DNA from: Cristatella mucedo
Lineage: Eukaryota; Bryozoa; Phylactolaemata; Cristatellidae
Direction: 5' to 3'
Length of the DNA: 64,000 bases
NCBI GenBank assembly: GCA_009760855.2
Contig: WPIO01000011.1
Location: forward strand, 8,708,501-8,772,500
Shown here: positions 1 through 10,568 of the stretch, one piece after another
Numbering within the stretch: position 1 is the first letter of the stretch
Layout of the letters: each line of letters begins with the position of its first letter
Made by a program: the position numbers and the translations under genes
The notes under the pieces: model-generated
What the model was told of the DNA's origin: nothing
Seen by the model: only the letters and a program-made list of their open reading frames with translations
The model's database searches: none

Positions 1-696
1 ACCTGCTGGGCTATCACATCATCCCTAGTGGGAGATGGGGTGTCAGGATGCTGAAGGCTAAAAATGCCACATGAATTGGACACAGCCAAGACCCGGAAAG
101 ACTCGTTCTTACACCGCGGCAGCAGCAGCGCATACAGGAGAGGGAGACCGCGCCGTCTGGCGATCGGGGGGGGGGGGGAGGGGGAGGAGGTTGAGAGGTG
201 AAAGGTTGGCTGAACCTTCGCGGCCGGCATGGAGAGAGGAGCCTCTTGATGTTCGTTGGAGCACGGTGCCGCCTTTCATCGAAAAAAAATGAGATCGACC
301 TTGAGGCGCTTCGGCCTCCACCTGGCCACTTCGAAAGGCAGGGCTCTGATCCTCGAAGTCTCTCACCTGCCTCCTGCCTATCGGCCCTCCTGCATGGTGG
401 CTGGCTGGGCCCTGCCGTCGAAACGCCCGACGTCGGGCCCAGCTCAGCTAGCGGCCTGATCGGAGAGGTTCAAGGCAGCTCGTCGGCTCCCCAAGGCAGC
501 TGCCCACCGAACCTTAAGCAGCGGAAGTAAAGTCGTTCCATCTTTGGTAGACTGGTGGCACGGTGGAGGTCCAATAGACAGGAGGTCACCTCTTATATCG
601 CTCTCGAAAAGCAGCCGTCGTGGCTCAGGCTTCCGCTTTTTGGATAGCCTCTTTACAGAGCCGACCCAGTTGCTGTTTGATGTTTTTTTTCTGTAG
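1..696. other. Upstream intron of TTLL gene, no exon found
   Basis: The exon at 697 begins with a splice acceptor, so this stretch should be intron of the TTLL gene. I searched the three + frames for the preceding conserved part of the TTL domain and did not find it. The stretch is GC-rich with a short G homopolymer near 167-177. Short open frames on both strands resemble nothing I know. Confidence 0.5.
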
Positions 697-813
697 AGCA
701 ATCCATTTGTCCAACAACTCGATACAAAAGCACTACGACGTGGACCCCGAGCGCTCCAAGGCGATACCTGATGACAGCATGTGGTCATCGGAAGAGTTTA
801 AATCGTACTTACG
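697..813 (+). CDS. TTLL3: TTLL3/8 exon (TTL domain, HLSNNSIQKH block)
   Basis: The acceptor is a T-rich tract ending ttttctgtag at 696. The first base completes a split codon, and the frame then reads A-I-H-L-S-N-N-S-I-Q-K-H, followed by IPDDSMWSSEEFKSYLR. Both blocks are hallmarks of the glycylase TTLLs; human TTLL3 has a very similar NNSIQKH and MWSSQRF. The donor is CG|GTGAGC at 813/814, leaving a phase-2 codon that joins exactly to the exon at 2125 to give arginine. Confidence 0.9.
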
Positions 814-1127
814 GTGAGCTGACGGTGACCGGTAGCCTGTGGCAAAAATTCCAGTGGCATTTTTGCACGACCTTCTCAGCCCGATGCAGATTTTATTTAA
901 CTTCAAATGCCAGACACGAGGTGACCTCGTGAAGTCAGCCTGCATCCATGGTGCTTGTCTGCCAGCCAGCTTTATGCAAAATCGTAAATAGATGCTAATA
1001 GGGTACGATTAATGCTTCGGCAGTGAGATTTATACTGCCATGGCATCTCCCTGGACTCCGATCTAATAGCTGTGCTCGGCCTTATTTTCTAGCTGTTTCA
1101 GCCCAGCCCCACCGCTAGTCAGCTCCT

Positions 1128-1265
1128 CCCCTTATCTCTCTCTCTCTCTTCTCTTCTCTCTCTCCCTCCCTTCCTCTCCCTATCCCTCTCTCTAACACTG
1201 TCTCTTTCTCACTCTTTCTCTCTCCACCTCATTCTCTAACTCTTTTTTTACCTTTTTTAACTCTT

Positions 1266-1300
<35 letters not shown>

Positions 1301-1340
1301 ACTTGTTCATTCTACCCTTTCTCACTCACTCTATTTATGC

Positions 1341-1376
<36 letters not shown>
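1128..1376. repeat. Pyrimidine-rich tract plus (TG)n in TTLL intron
   Basis: An imperfect CT-rich tract (1128-1320) is followed by a pure (TG)n run of about 34 bases (1342-1376). Both lie in the TTLL intron between the exons ending at 813 and starting at 2125. Confidence 0.8.
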
Positions 1377-1378
<2 letters not shown>

Positions 1379-1922
1379 CAGTAAGTATATATGTACATGC
1401 TAAATGTGCAGGATATATATATTTATATTGCATCCACTGCTGAAGGCCACACGTATGCCTTCAGCCATTGACGGTTTCTCAAAGACGCAGTGGCAACCAC
1501 TCGTGGGGATTCCCCTACTTGCCGGGACCCGTGTAACTCAGTGGGGTACTGCAGTGGAGACGCTTTCCGGTCGCTAAATGCTGCAGGCAAAATGGTTTCG
1601 GCTCGGCATCAAATTTGCAATTATAAGCACACAGCAGCAGCGCTCCAGGATTCGACACAAGCGTGTAAGTGCAAATTTACAGCCGAGTTTGTAAAGTCCT
1701 GTCTTCAACCTCGAACGAAAAGTAGTCTCCATAGCTCGATCTTTATAGCCCGGAAGTGTTAACCCAAAGGTTGAAGGATAGGCTCACCGCTCGAGGCAAA
1801 TTCAGAGTCCTGTGGCAGTCGGCCCACCGATTGCTCTGTGTTAAAAACGATTACCAGGGTACATATCTGCTTGTTTAAGCGTATCATACAAGTAAATACC
1901 TGTGTGCGATATATATATATAC

Positions 1923-1959
1923 ACACCATATGAGTAATGCTGCTGCTGTGTACACCTTA

Positions 1960-2024
<65 letters not shown>

Positions 2025-2068
2025 CATCGTTACTCATTGGCTCATATGCAGCATTACTCATATGGTGT
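1923..2068. repeat. Inverted repeat (21-bp perfect arms) around (CA)n/(TA)n
   Basis: The left arm, 1923-1943, starts acaccatatgag. The right arm, 2048-2068, is its exact reverse complement. The loop of about 104 bases carries a (CA)n run (about 1962-2013) and a short (TA)n run. The structure lies 57 bases upstream of the TTLL exon at 2125, so an intronic RNA hairpin could form next to that acceptor. Confidence 0.85.
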
Positions 2069-2124
2069 AAGTTCTCTATGTAGTTGTACATATATGTTGA
2101 AGAGTGTGCGTCCTTCATTACCAG

Positions 2125-2230
2125 GATGACGGGCCACGGCGAAAGCTTTACGGAAATGTGCCTACCGGCAATGAAGGAAGCTGTCATATGTGCATTGCAG
2201 ACCACTCAGGATATCATCGAGTACCGGAAG
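2125..2230 (+). CDS. TTLL3: TTLL3/8 exon (PAMKEAVICALQT block)
   Basis: The acceptor is ccttcattaccag at 2124; the first G completes the arginine codon left open at 813. The exon reads MTGHGESFTEMCLPAMKEAV then ICALQTTQDIIEYRK. This matches the helix after MWSS in TTLL3/8, where the human protein has VPGMKxAVIHAxQTSQDTVQCRK. The donor is AAG|GTGAGA after a complete codon (phase 0). Confidence 0.9.
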
Positions 2231-2397
2231 GTGAGAGTGACTCCAGTTGCTGGCCGCACGTGTATTAGTGGCCCACTCGGACAGAGCACGGCACCTCTTG
2301 CTAGGCTGTGCTGTGCTGCGACTCGTTAAGGCACCTGGCTGTGCCGAGCACACGAGTGCTTGCCCACGAGCTACACTCGCTCGGCTTGTTCACACAG

Positions 2398-2545
2398 AGC
2401 TCGTTCGAGTTGTATGGAGCGGACTTCATGCTGACCGATGACCTGCGACCCTGGCTGATAGAGATCAACTCGAGCCCCAGCATGGCGACCACGACCCGCG
2501 TCACGGCCGACCTGGTGCCCGGTGTGCTCGAGGACACCGTGAAAG
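2398..2545 (+). CDS. TTLL3: TTLL3/8 exon with ATP-grasp metal site (PWLIEINSSPSM)
   Basis: The acceptor is tgttcacacag at 2397. The exon reads SSFELYGADFMLTDDLRPWL, then IEINSSPSMATTTRVTADLV, then PGVLEDTVK. IEINSSPSM holds the acidic ExN pair that binds Mg-ATP in the TTL ATP-grasp fold, and FELYGADF is diagnostic of TTLL3/8. The donor is AAAG|GTGAGA at 2545/2546, phase 1, which joins to TA at 2658 to give valine. Confidence 0.95.
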
Positions 2546-2657
2546 GTGAGAGCTGCCATCTTGCGCTGCGCTTCGCTGCCCCGCCCCTCTTGGCGAGCTG
2601 CTCCCACTGTGCTGCTTTGAGACACGCCCTCTGAGGGAGCTCCTTCCGTCGCTGCAG

Positions 2658-3230
2658 TACTCATCGACCGCAAAGCGGACCGGAACTGTGACACGGGGCG
2701 CTTCGAGCTGATCTACAAGCCGACGCCGGCGACCGTGCCCCAATACCTGGGCATCAGTCTCGCCGTCGAGGGAGTCAGCCTCAAGTGTGGCGGCAGCGGC
2801 TCAGCCGGCGGTGCCTTCGCGGCCGCCGCCACCGCACCTCCCGGCCCGTGCAGCGTTGGCGGCGCCTACCAGCCGTCAGCCTCGGCCGGACTGGCGATCG
2901 GCGCCGCCAGCATTGCGCCGAAGGTGCATCGCAAGCTGGCAGCACCCAGCGCCGTCGGCTTGACACCTTTCCCACGGTCGGACGAGCTCACTCGAGGCAG
3001 GCCGCCGAACCTCGCCGGCGAAGAGTTCACCGAGGAGAAAAGGGCGATCCTCAGGCTCACCGACGGCCGGGACGCGGCAGCCGCGCGGCTGGCGCAGCCG
3101 CGCGGCGGCAGCGACGACTGCACTGAGCCGCTGCTCGTGAAACGCCGGGAGAAATGGTGGCGGAGTGCCGCTGCCGGCGCTCCCGACGAGGCGTCGACGG
3201 CAGCGTCGCATGGCAGCCGCGTCCTGGCAG
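2658..3230 (+). CDS. TTLL3: TTLL3/8 exon: end of TTL domain plus Ala/Gly-rich tail
   Basis: The acceptor is ccgtcgctgcag at 2657. The exon starts [20 protein letters not shown], then [19 protein letters not shown], closely matching the end of the glycylase TTL domain (human VVIDRxLDRNCDTGAFELIYKQ). About 150 further residues are rich in Ala, Gly, Ser and Arg and show no recognisable domain; C-terminal tails are poorly conserved in this family. A donor GCAG|GTACTG at 3230/3231 (phase 1) is likely. Without splicing, the frame runs on to a stop ending at 3307, so a shorter isoform is possible. Confidence 0.85.
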
Positions 3231-4060
3231 GTACTGCCCGATCGATCGCTCCGACGGCCCCTCGCTCGGCGTCAGCGAGGTGTCGAGTCCTCGCGGCCAC
3301 TCACTAACTCAACAGAACACCGCACCGGCAGAGTCTCGTTCTTGCCGCCGCCGTCGCCGCCGAAGGCGCGCTGCCGCTCGAGTTTGTTAGTGTTTGCTCA
3401 GCTCGTGCCTAACCCGTAGCAAGATTTGCACCGGTTTGCGGTGCCTGCACTGCTTTTTTTCCTAACAGCTCGCAGCAGCAGTAGCAGGCACCCTCTGCGA
3501 GATCTTGTCTTTGTAGCACACATTGCCGCCCTAGCGTCTTGCCGCCGCTTACAGCCGCACCACGTTCTAAACGCATGCCTCCTATCGTCCGGACTCATTG
3601 GCAAGCAGTAAGTGAGAGAGCAGCACAGGGTCAGGGCGGCTCTCGCGTGCACGCATGCGCCGCCGCCCGGCCCGCGTCGGCTTCGGCTGCTTCCGTTTGG
3701 CTTAACTCGGTGGTCGGAACTAGCGCCAAGCCGGTTCGGACCGCCTGGCTGCCATTCTGCCATCGGCGCAGCTTCTCGGACGCGACGCCACTGCAGCCCA
3801 TGAACCGGCAGCAGCGGCTCCTTCGCCCGCGTTTCTTTTCATTAGTTGGTTGGCGTGCATTAGTACGTTTCCGCTCGATGCATCATGCTACCGGTAGCAG
3901 CATCGCTGGCTTGCTTGCTAAGTAGGCTGCGTGAGTTGCTTGCGTGGCATGTCTGCTTGTGGGCACGAAAACGACAGAAAGGAGAGAACGAAAGAGAAAG
4001 AGAAAGAGAGAGAAATAGGAAGGGAAAAGAGGGCAGAGAGATGGGGAGCAAGGGAAAAGC

Positions 4061-4062
<2 letters not shown>

Positions 4063-4095
<33 letters not shown>
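4063..4095 (+). repeat. (GA)n microsatellite
   Basis: A pure GA run directly abuts the 3' end (AATAATAAT) of the minus-strand LINE that starts at 4096. It may have grown from a purine-rich stretch beginning near 3970. Confidence 0.9.
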
Positions 4096-4098
<3 letters not shown>

Positions 4099-6010
4099 AT
4101 AATAATACAATCGATATAGCACCATCAGAGAACTCAATTTCTTTCTAGGCACTTTAAATTTGCTGCAAAGGAAGCGTAATAGAATGGTTAGTGGTAACAT
4201 GCTCAATGTCAACAAGCATAACATGATTAGGTACGAGGTATTGGTAAACAGTTAGATTCCGAAAAGCGGGTAGTACGATGCTTAGCGTGGTGGGGCAGTA
4301 GATCTGATAGGTAGGCTGGAGCTAAAGAATGAAGAGACCTAAAAGTGAGTGACAAAACCTTGAAGTCGATGCTTTGCTTGACTGGGAACCAGTGCAGGTC
4401 GGAGAGAAGTTGAGTGATGTGGAATCTGCAACGCTCACGACAGACAAGTCTAGCTGCAGAGTTTTGCACAAGCTGTAAGCTCCTGATTGCACAGGCCAGT
4501 AGACCAGCAAGCAGTGAGTTACAGAAGTTGAGACGAGATGTCACAAATGCTTGGACCAATTTAGATGTGGCCCCCCCCCCGTCTAAACAAGCCCGAATTT
4601 TAGCAATGTTGTGTAGCTGAAAGTAGTCCAACTTAACTGTGGAGCTGATGTGGTCGTCTATTGGAAGGTCACTTTGGAACAGGATGCCTAGATTTCGTGC
4701 AAATTCAATAGGACATATGCTGGTAGAGCTGATCGTGAGCATTAACCTTTCCAATTTCTGAATCACACTGGGTTTGCCCATAACTAGTGAGGTGGTTTTA
4801 TCATCATTCAATTTAAGAAAGTTTGCTGCCATCCATGTGTGAATGTTAATCAGGCAGCAAGGGATTTGAGAATTCGACATGCTCGAAGGCTAGGAGGGAT
4901 CAAAGCAAAGGTACAACTGAGGTACATCTGCATAGAAGTGAAAGCCTAGATTGTGCTTGACAATCACATCGGCAAAAGGGAGAATAAAACGTGAAAAGAA
5001 CTGGACCCAGCACAGATACCTGAGGTACCCCATATATCAGAGGTTCTTCGGATGATCTTTGTCCATTCACTTCAATACTCGGGAGTCTCCCACTGGGATA
5101 GGACTTGAACCATTGCAGTGCGGTGCCAGTGATGTTCAGACGAGATGAGAGGCACTCAAGAAGAACTTGGCGATCGATAGTGTCAAAAGCTGCCGAAAGA
5201 TCGAGCAAAACAAGCAAAGAGACTCTACCAAGTCTGCATTCATAAGTAGGTCGTTGTACCCCCAAAGCAATGCTGCCTCTCCAAGGTCTGACTAGTTCTA
5301 AAACCAGACTGGAACTTACTAGCAAGGTTCTAAGTTTCAATATATGAGTTCAGCTGGTCTGCAGTAACTCATTCCAATGTTTTTGATTGGAACGGTAGAA
5401 GGGAGTGAGGCTAATGGCACAATTATGATATTAGTTATGCATGGCAGCAGCAGATCAATGCATCGTAGAAGCAGGAAAGTGGGAATAGGGTCCAGAGGAC
5501 TAGTTGTCTTTTTAGATTGGGACACAATCTTCAGGATGAGGTCACCAGCGACCACATTGGATGTAGACATTGAGGTGCTGCATGGAATTGAGGGACATGA
5601 TTCCAGGGAGGATGCTGCCATCTTAGGGACGGGCTACCTGATCTTGTCTAGCTTGTTGACAAAGAAGCTAGAGGGGCGATCAGCTAGATCATCACAGCGA
5701 TCACTGGGTAAGGAGCTAACCTGGGTGCGGTTGAGGAGATGGTTGATCGTCGACATAGCATTTTTGGATTGTGCATCTGTGGTTCAACAATGTTTTCATG
5801 GAAGTTAGACTTGGCCTTTGCTAGGATCGGTTGGTACATTATACAGCAGTCCTCGTATGCCTGTCGGTGGACAGTCAGTCCTGATCTTGTGTATGCTTGC
5901 ACTCGATGATAGCGTGAAGAAAATGTGGTGCGTAGGAGAAAATTTGGTCGAGCGTGTGACCCTTAATATGAGTAGGGCCATGCACATGAGCCCCAACAGA
6001 CAATTAGTCA
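4096..6010 (-). mobile_element. CR1/L2-type LINE, copy A, 5' truncated
   Basis: On the minus strand the element reads 5' to 3' from about 6010 down to 4096. It starts in the end of the endonuclease domain (HGPTHIKGHTLDQIFSYAP). After an internal deletion come the linker (YQPILAKAKSNF), the RT fingers (KKTTSPLDPIPTFLLLRCID) and RT blocks (LDLSAAFDTIDRQVLL, GVPQVSVLGPVLF). The C-terminal region (DYFQLHNIAKIRACL, LDLSVV.., LSDLHWFPVKQSIDFKVLSLTF) follows. Several frame changes show it is dead. The 3' end is an (ATT)n-like tail. It sits in the TTLL intron opposite to the gene, and it is the same family as copies B, C and D in this window. Confidence 0.9.
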
Positions 6011-6023
6011 GTCAGAGCACGAA

Positions 6024-6028
<5 letters not shown>

Positions 6029-6060
<32 letters not shown>
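6029..6060 (+). repeat. (GA)n microsatellite
   Basis: A GA run of about 30 bases lies upstream of the proposed last TTLL exon. Together with the GA run at 4063 it brackets LINE copy A. Confidence 0.9.
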
Positions 6061-6130
6061 CTGACCAAAAGAGAGATAGGGTAGACTAACAGATAGTGCA
6101 GGGTCGATGCTCGATTTTTGTTTCAAAGAG

Positions 6131-6894
6131 CCCTTTCAAACGGCCGCATGGCACTCTCACTGGCCCAGCACCACGCGCTGCCGCCGCCGCTGCACGAGCT
6201 AGCACGAGCGCTCGGCCTCAGCCATCAATCGGCAGGCGAGTGCCGTTGCTCGCAATCGTTGGCTTCATCACAGCCGTCGCGTCGCGAGCAAACCGCCCGC
6301 AGCAGCGGAAACGGCATTGTCAGAAGCCGAGCCGCGATGCCCACTGATCGGTTTGCACTAGGAAATACTCCTCGTTTCGGGAGAGCAGCTGCTGACGACG
6401 GATCCGACGTTTGGCCGGGTGAGAGGGCCGAGTATGCGAGCTATGCCGGCATCTTCGCCGCCACGCCCATCGACGATTTACCGGCGACGGCAGACATGCA
6501 TGGAGAGGCAGCTGCCTACGCCGTTAACGATCACCAGCTCGACCGGATGCTGCCACGACACCTCGCCGGCCGCCGCGGCAGCCGCGAGACGCCGGCTGCC
6601 GCGGCTGCCAGTGGTCGGCGCTTGGGTGGCCTGAGGAGAGATCAGCCGTCTGCGTCGCAGGTGGTCGTGCCGCTGGCACCGCACAAGCTCATTCTGTCAC
6701 CGCCAGAATTCTTCTCGGCGCCCGTGACGCGCTCGTACTTGCCAAGACACAGCATGCAGCGCTACCGGGTCGACAACGGCCGTCGGCTGCGCAGCGAGAT
6801 GGCGGCAGCGCGGTGGCAATGGCAGGGCGCCAGCTTCCCAGAAGGGCAGACCATGTACTTCCTGGCTACTAACCTGTCGCAGCATCACGCCTAG
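6131..6894 (+). CDS. Probable terminal exon of the TTLL gene (low-complexity tail)
   Basis: An open frame of about 250 codons ends at a TAG at 6894. It is strongly GC-rich at third positions, like the exon at 2658, and rich in Ala, Arg and Ser. More specific stretches include PLAPHKLILSPPEFFSAPVT, RSYLPRHSMQRYRVD and FPEGQTMYFLATNLSQHH. A phase-1 acceptor compatible with the donor at 3230 exists at 6130 (tttcaaagag) or at 6235 (caatcggcag). I infer it is the 3' coding exon of the TTLL gene from strand, position, base composition and phase; no homology supports this. It could instead be a small independent gene. Confidence 0.45.
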
Positions 6895-7427
6895 ACAGAG
6901 CGTGCCGGCGACGACCGAGTCCGCTGGCTGCCACCGCAGCCAGGGGTGTGCCCTCGGGTCACGTCCCCTGGCGGCGGTCGACGCGGCGGCGGCGGCTCGC
7001 CGAAGTGTTCGGAAGAGGCTCGCGGCCACTTTGCTCAAACGCCCAGGCTGCTCAATCCATAGTCTGTCTGTCTGTCGCGCTGCTCTTCCGCCGCTCTTCC
7101 GCCTTCGGCCTGTGCATGTGCCGTAGCGGCCGCAAGCAGCTGCCGTAGCGATGCCGCAAGGCTGCGCCCCGCTCTCTGCAGCAGCAGCAGCCGAGCGAGC
7201 AAAGGCCGTCTGCAATAATCAGCCACACCCCTCGAAACCGGCTCCGCATGCCGTGCAACAGGAAGCAATGCATACGCTCACGCCTAAAAGTATGCACGAT
7301 GATCATTAGAGACCGTTTGCTTGGCAACTTGGTGCCACCGGAGGGTTTTTTTGAGCGACCGTGTAGTGAGTTTGTAGATTCGGAGTTGCACTAATCTGTG
7401 CCGCTCCTTGATGGTGGGGTGAGAGCC
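6895..7427. other. Downstream flank, no gene seen
   Basis: This GC-rich stretch becomes AT-richer from about 7280. It should contain the 3' UTR of the TTLL gene if 6131-6894 is its last exon. I see no AATAAA in the first 400 bases. Confidence 0.4.
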
Positions 7428-7590
7428 ACCATAGCCCAGGAGGTAAGGTGCTGGCTCTTCACGACCGAGGTCTTGGGTTCGAATCCTGCAGTGGGCGATC
7501 CTTTATTGCCAACTGCAAGCGCTGGTGGCAGCCGTTATGGCTCTTCTGCCGCTATCCAGAAGAGACTGCTAAACCATCTAATATAATTAT
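7428..7590 (+). mobile_element. tRNA-derived SINE, family A
   Basis: A tRNA-like head carries a B-box-like gggttcgaatcc at about 7473-7484, after agcccaggaggtaaggtgct (A-box region). The body is gtgggcgatcctttattgcc, and the 3' part (ggctcttctgccgctat, then gctaaaccatcta) is shared with the copies at 9297, 22980, 25650, 38712, 57572 and 58465. An AT-rich tail follows. Confidence 0.85.
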
Positions 7591-8079
7591 AATATTGCTA
7601 TAATTATTATAATATTGCTTGCTCTTTCCCAACGCAAGTGAACTCACATATAACCCACAATCAGGCATTTATGAACTGGCTATTGGCAAGTTTTGAATTG
7701 TTCTTTATAAGCTCATGTGTGTTGACGGTTTTCATGTAATCGCTAACCAGCTGATATGCTTCCTTTCTAACCTGCATCTAGGGTCCGGGAATAGACTCGG
7801 CTCTCCTAGGGCGCTGTGCAAGCTGATTATTTTTAATTGTATCAATGCTATGACTAAACTCTTCTATGCTAATGTAATTTCGTTCTTGGTAGACCAGGAA
7901 TGAAATGCATCGCAGAGGGCTGTTTTCCTACCCCCATAACAAAATCAATATTCCCATGACCACTCTGGGGGTGGGGCAAGTAAGAAATAAGACTTACACT
8001 AGTGTGCACTGAAAGTCTGGAAATATCTTCCGGCTTCAGGGGGGGTCACTTACCTGCAACGACCTTGCATCTTTTGAAA
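7591..8079. other. AT-richer stretch, nothing recognised
   Basis: No splice-bounded coding frame, SINE or LINE was recognised here. Short open frames have no family resemblance. Confidence 0.4.
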
Positions 8080-8590
8080 CCGCTGTTATACGCTCACGCT
8101 AGAAATGAATTATTTCTTCGTCTCCTACTAAAGGGAGTCGCAATAACCTAGATGTGATGTCACAGACGAATGACTAGTGTGGCTGCCATACTCATTTCTA
8201 GGTAGGGCATGATTTGGCATTGTTCCATAGCTGAAGTAGACACTTGACAGTGGAGGGAAATGTACTCATCCAAGGGCAAGTCTAAATTACGGGCAGGCAT
8301 CACTGGAGAGATGCTGGATGACCCAATCTGGCTGGTGAAGCTTCAAGAAACGACTAGCCATCGAAAAGCGAACGTCGTTGATGTAGGCAATAAAAGAATT
8401 AAGATGAGCAATTGGCTTGGATGGAGTTAAGTGTATGTAGAGCTAGAGATTCGTCGGCATAGATACGATGGCCACCATTGCGTTTGTCATCAACACGAAC
8501 GTTAACGTAAAGATGGTGAAAATAAGTGGCTTAAGAGCGAAACCAGAGGTACCGAATACTTTTAGGGGCTCCCTAGATGCCGACAGCCAT
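8080..8590 (-). mobile_element. Degenerate LINE reverse-transcriptase fragment
   Basis: On the minus strand, scattered frames read YADESLALHTLNSIQ (a decayed form of the RT catalytic YADD block), then AYINDVRFSMASRFLKLHQ, then LGW/VHFPPL-type segments in the order expected of the other CR1/L2-like copies here. Many stops and low identity show an old copy. Confidence 0.6.
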
Positions 8591-9296
8591 TTACATGTTT
8601 ACACTCTGACATCTCGTACTGATGACGTCCATAATCCAGTCTAGCCCTGTGCCAGTGGTAATACACTGGCACAATTCGCTTGTCACTAACCTTGACCTCG
8701 AGTGGCATAACCAAAAGTCACGGGAAGTGACGTCGAGTGGCCACTTTCTCAACACATTGACGTCTAAGCGATGCAAGAGCAGACGTAGACGGTACTACAC
8801 CGAATTTACTTGAGAATACCCGGGCGTCCGAGACACACTCCCAGTATCCACGTCTACTCGTCGCAGCTTTCTCATGTTTAGGTATGCTACTGGAGTAATT
8901 AACGATAGCTCTTGACCCGAAGTGCTCAAATTGTTAAAGAGAGTTGTCATTAATCGATCGTTCATAAAAGCCATGGTTAGGATCAAGGCTAAGATCTCCA
9001 TGCTCGTAGCAGTTAATTTTACATGGGCTGCAATCTCATGGAGGTGGTTTCTAATAGGCAGTCGTTTTGCAAGTCCGTAACGGCTTACGGCACGTTCTAT
9101 GCTTCACACACTTTTGATTTTGCAACAGTGCTGCTGCTAATTTGCGACTTCACATTCAACTTGGTTTAGGGTTTTCTCACAGGTCTTTAAGGCTTCTCTT
9201 ATTGCTTGGCTACACGAACAAAGGAGGCTCGAGGGTTTAATTTCTTTAGTTGTGACACCAAGATTTCGTGGCAGTGCCTGTAATCTGCTCACTGGA
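8591..9296. other. Unassigned stretch with a small perfect hairpin
   Basis: No gene was recognised. A short perfect inverted repeat with 10-base arms (8648-8657 and 8664-8673, tgtgccagtg) has a 6-base loop. Otherwise the stretch is featureless. Confidence 0.4.
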
Positions 9297-9456
9297 CCGC
9301 GATAGCTCAGAAGGCAAGGTGCTCGCTCTTCACTGCCGAGGTCGTGGGTTCGAATCCTGCAGTGGGCGATCCTTTACTGCCAACTGCAAGTGGTGGTGAT
9401 AGCTATTTAGGCTCTTCCGATGCTATACAAATGAGGCTGTTACATAAGCTAACAAA
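9297..9456 (+). mobile_element. tRNA-derived SINE, family A
   Basis: The head accgcgatagctcagaaggc aaggtgctcgctctt and a B-box-like gggttcgaatcc are followed by the same gtgggcgatcctttactgcc body as the copy at 7428. The tail is gctatacaaatgaggctgtt. Confidence 0.85.
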
Positions 9457-9621
9457 AATGTGTATTGGGACCCATACGGAAGTGCCTTGGTAACTACAGC
9501 GTCCAGTATCACGCCTGGCCATTTCCACTTGTAAACAGGTGCAGCCGCCGTAGTCTACGAAAGGACCAGCGCCCAGTGAACCCACTTCTTGACCCTAGTT
9601 GAGGGTGAGCACGTAGCCGCC

Positions 9622-9712
9622 GGGCAATTATTTATTGCTGCTTCCACAGCAGTGACAGCCGTTAAGGCTCTTCTGCCGCCAAATAAATGAGACTATAAAA
9701 TCAGCTAACCCT
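9622..9712 (+). mobile_element. SINE family A, 3' part only
   Basis: Only the body and tail remain: tttattgctgc, then gccgttaaggctcttctgcc and aaaatcagctaacc. The tRNA-like head is missing. It lies about 165 bases after the full copy at 9297, in the same orientation. Confidence 0.7.
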
Positions 9713-10499
9713 TTGTGTCACAGGTTAGGCCGACTTCCACTTCTGGGACCTTATGATGCATGCGTGTATCGCTCGAGTCCACGCGTGGGCCTGTGGACAA
9801 GTACGTGTATAAGCCGATGGAAATACTTTTGCAAACGGCAAAGGTATTCGAACAGGCCTCGTCATGGTTCGTGTGAAAGTAAGTATACACTCGGGTACAG
9901 TACACGCAGTAGATACTCAACCAAGATATTTGGGCGGCTGTGGCAGGCAAAGGAACAGGCTGGCATCTTAAAGGGCCTCAGGTGGCAGTCTCTGGCTCAG
10001 AGAGAAATTCATATTGTGACGCTAGAGATTGGTTAGAAACACTTGCCTTTTAGAGAAACCAAGAGGGTGCTTGCGTGGGATAGTTCACGCAAATGGGTAC
10101 ACAGAAATAGTGAAGATTCACAGGAGTCCTTAACTAACCAATTGACACTTTCTTAACAGCATATGTAAAAGTGCCTTTCTCTTGTGGAGCTATAGTGTAA
10201 ATTTCATTGTTATCATTCTTAACAAGAACCTATACGTGTCACTTACATTATTATTATTATCATCATTATTATTAACAAGCACCAGCCCACCGACTAGTAC
10301 CACTGGAGCACGCAGCCTAGTAGCTCGCTTTTAACGAAGCCATCGACCTGCTGAGCTGTAGGCTCGAACAGCTGACAGCAGCAAAGTAATGAGTACCGGA
10401 ATCCACAAGACCCGTAGAAGCAAGCTTTTGCATCGCAGTGCATAGCAATTCATGCTGGCGAGCCAACCTCGACAGCCAGTGCACAGCAGACTTGTGACT
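9713..10499. other. No gene recognised; short (ATT)n near 10245
   Basis: I find no coding frame with supporting splice sites. An imperfect (ATT/ATC)n run at 10245-10275 resembles LINE tails, but no LINE body adjoins it. Confidence 0.4.
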
Positions 10500-10526
10500 T
10501 GCACACACACGCACACACACGCACAC

Positions 10527-10567
<41 letters not shown>
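10500..10567 (+). repeat. (CA)n microsatellite with 10-base CACACACACG periodicity
   Basis: Three or four units of (CA)4CG precede a pure (CA)n run. The opposite strand gives artefactual CVCV open frames. Confidence 0.9.

Positions 10568-10568
<1 letters not shown>

Larger units (their letters stand above)
697..6894 (+). other. TTLL3/8-type tubulin glycylase gene, 5' partial
   Basis: This is the 3' portion of a tubulin tyrosine ligase-like gene of the glycylase branch. Such enzymes use ATP to attach glycine to glutamate side chains in tubulin tails, mostly on ciliary and flagellar microtubules. Four consecutive exons read colinearly with the C-terminal half of vertebrate TTLL3/8: an HLSNNSIQKH block, an MWSSEEFKSYLR block, a PAMKEAVICALQT block, ELYGADFMLTDDLRPWLIEIN with the ATP-grasp metal-binding ExN, then [15 protein letters not shown] and [13 protein letters not shown]. 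Splice phases join without a frame break (phases 2, 0 and 1). The catalytic N-terminal half lies to the left of the window. TTLL3 and TTLL8 cannot be separated from this part. The gene converges on the AMPK gene of the opposite strand. Confidence 0.9.

Noticed and set aside
7428-7590. tRNA gene
   Set aside because: The B box and A-box-like words are present, but the acceptor stem does not close and identical bodies recur at eight or more loci, so it is a SINE head.
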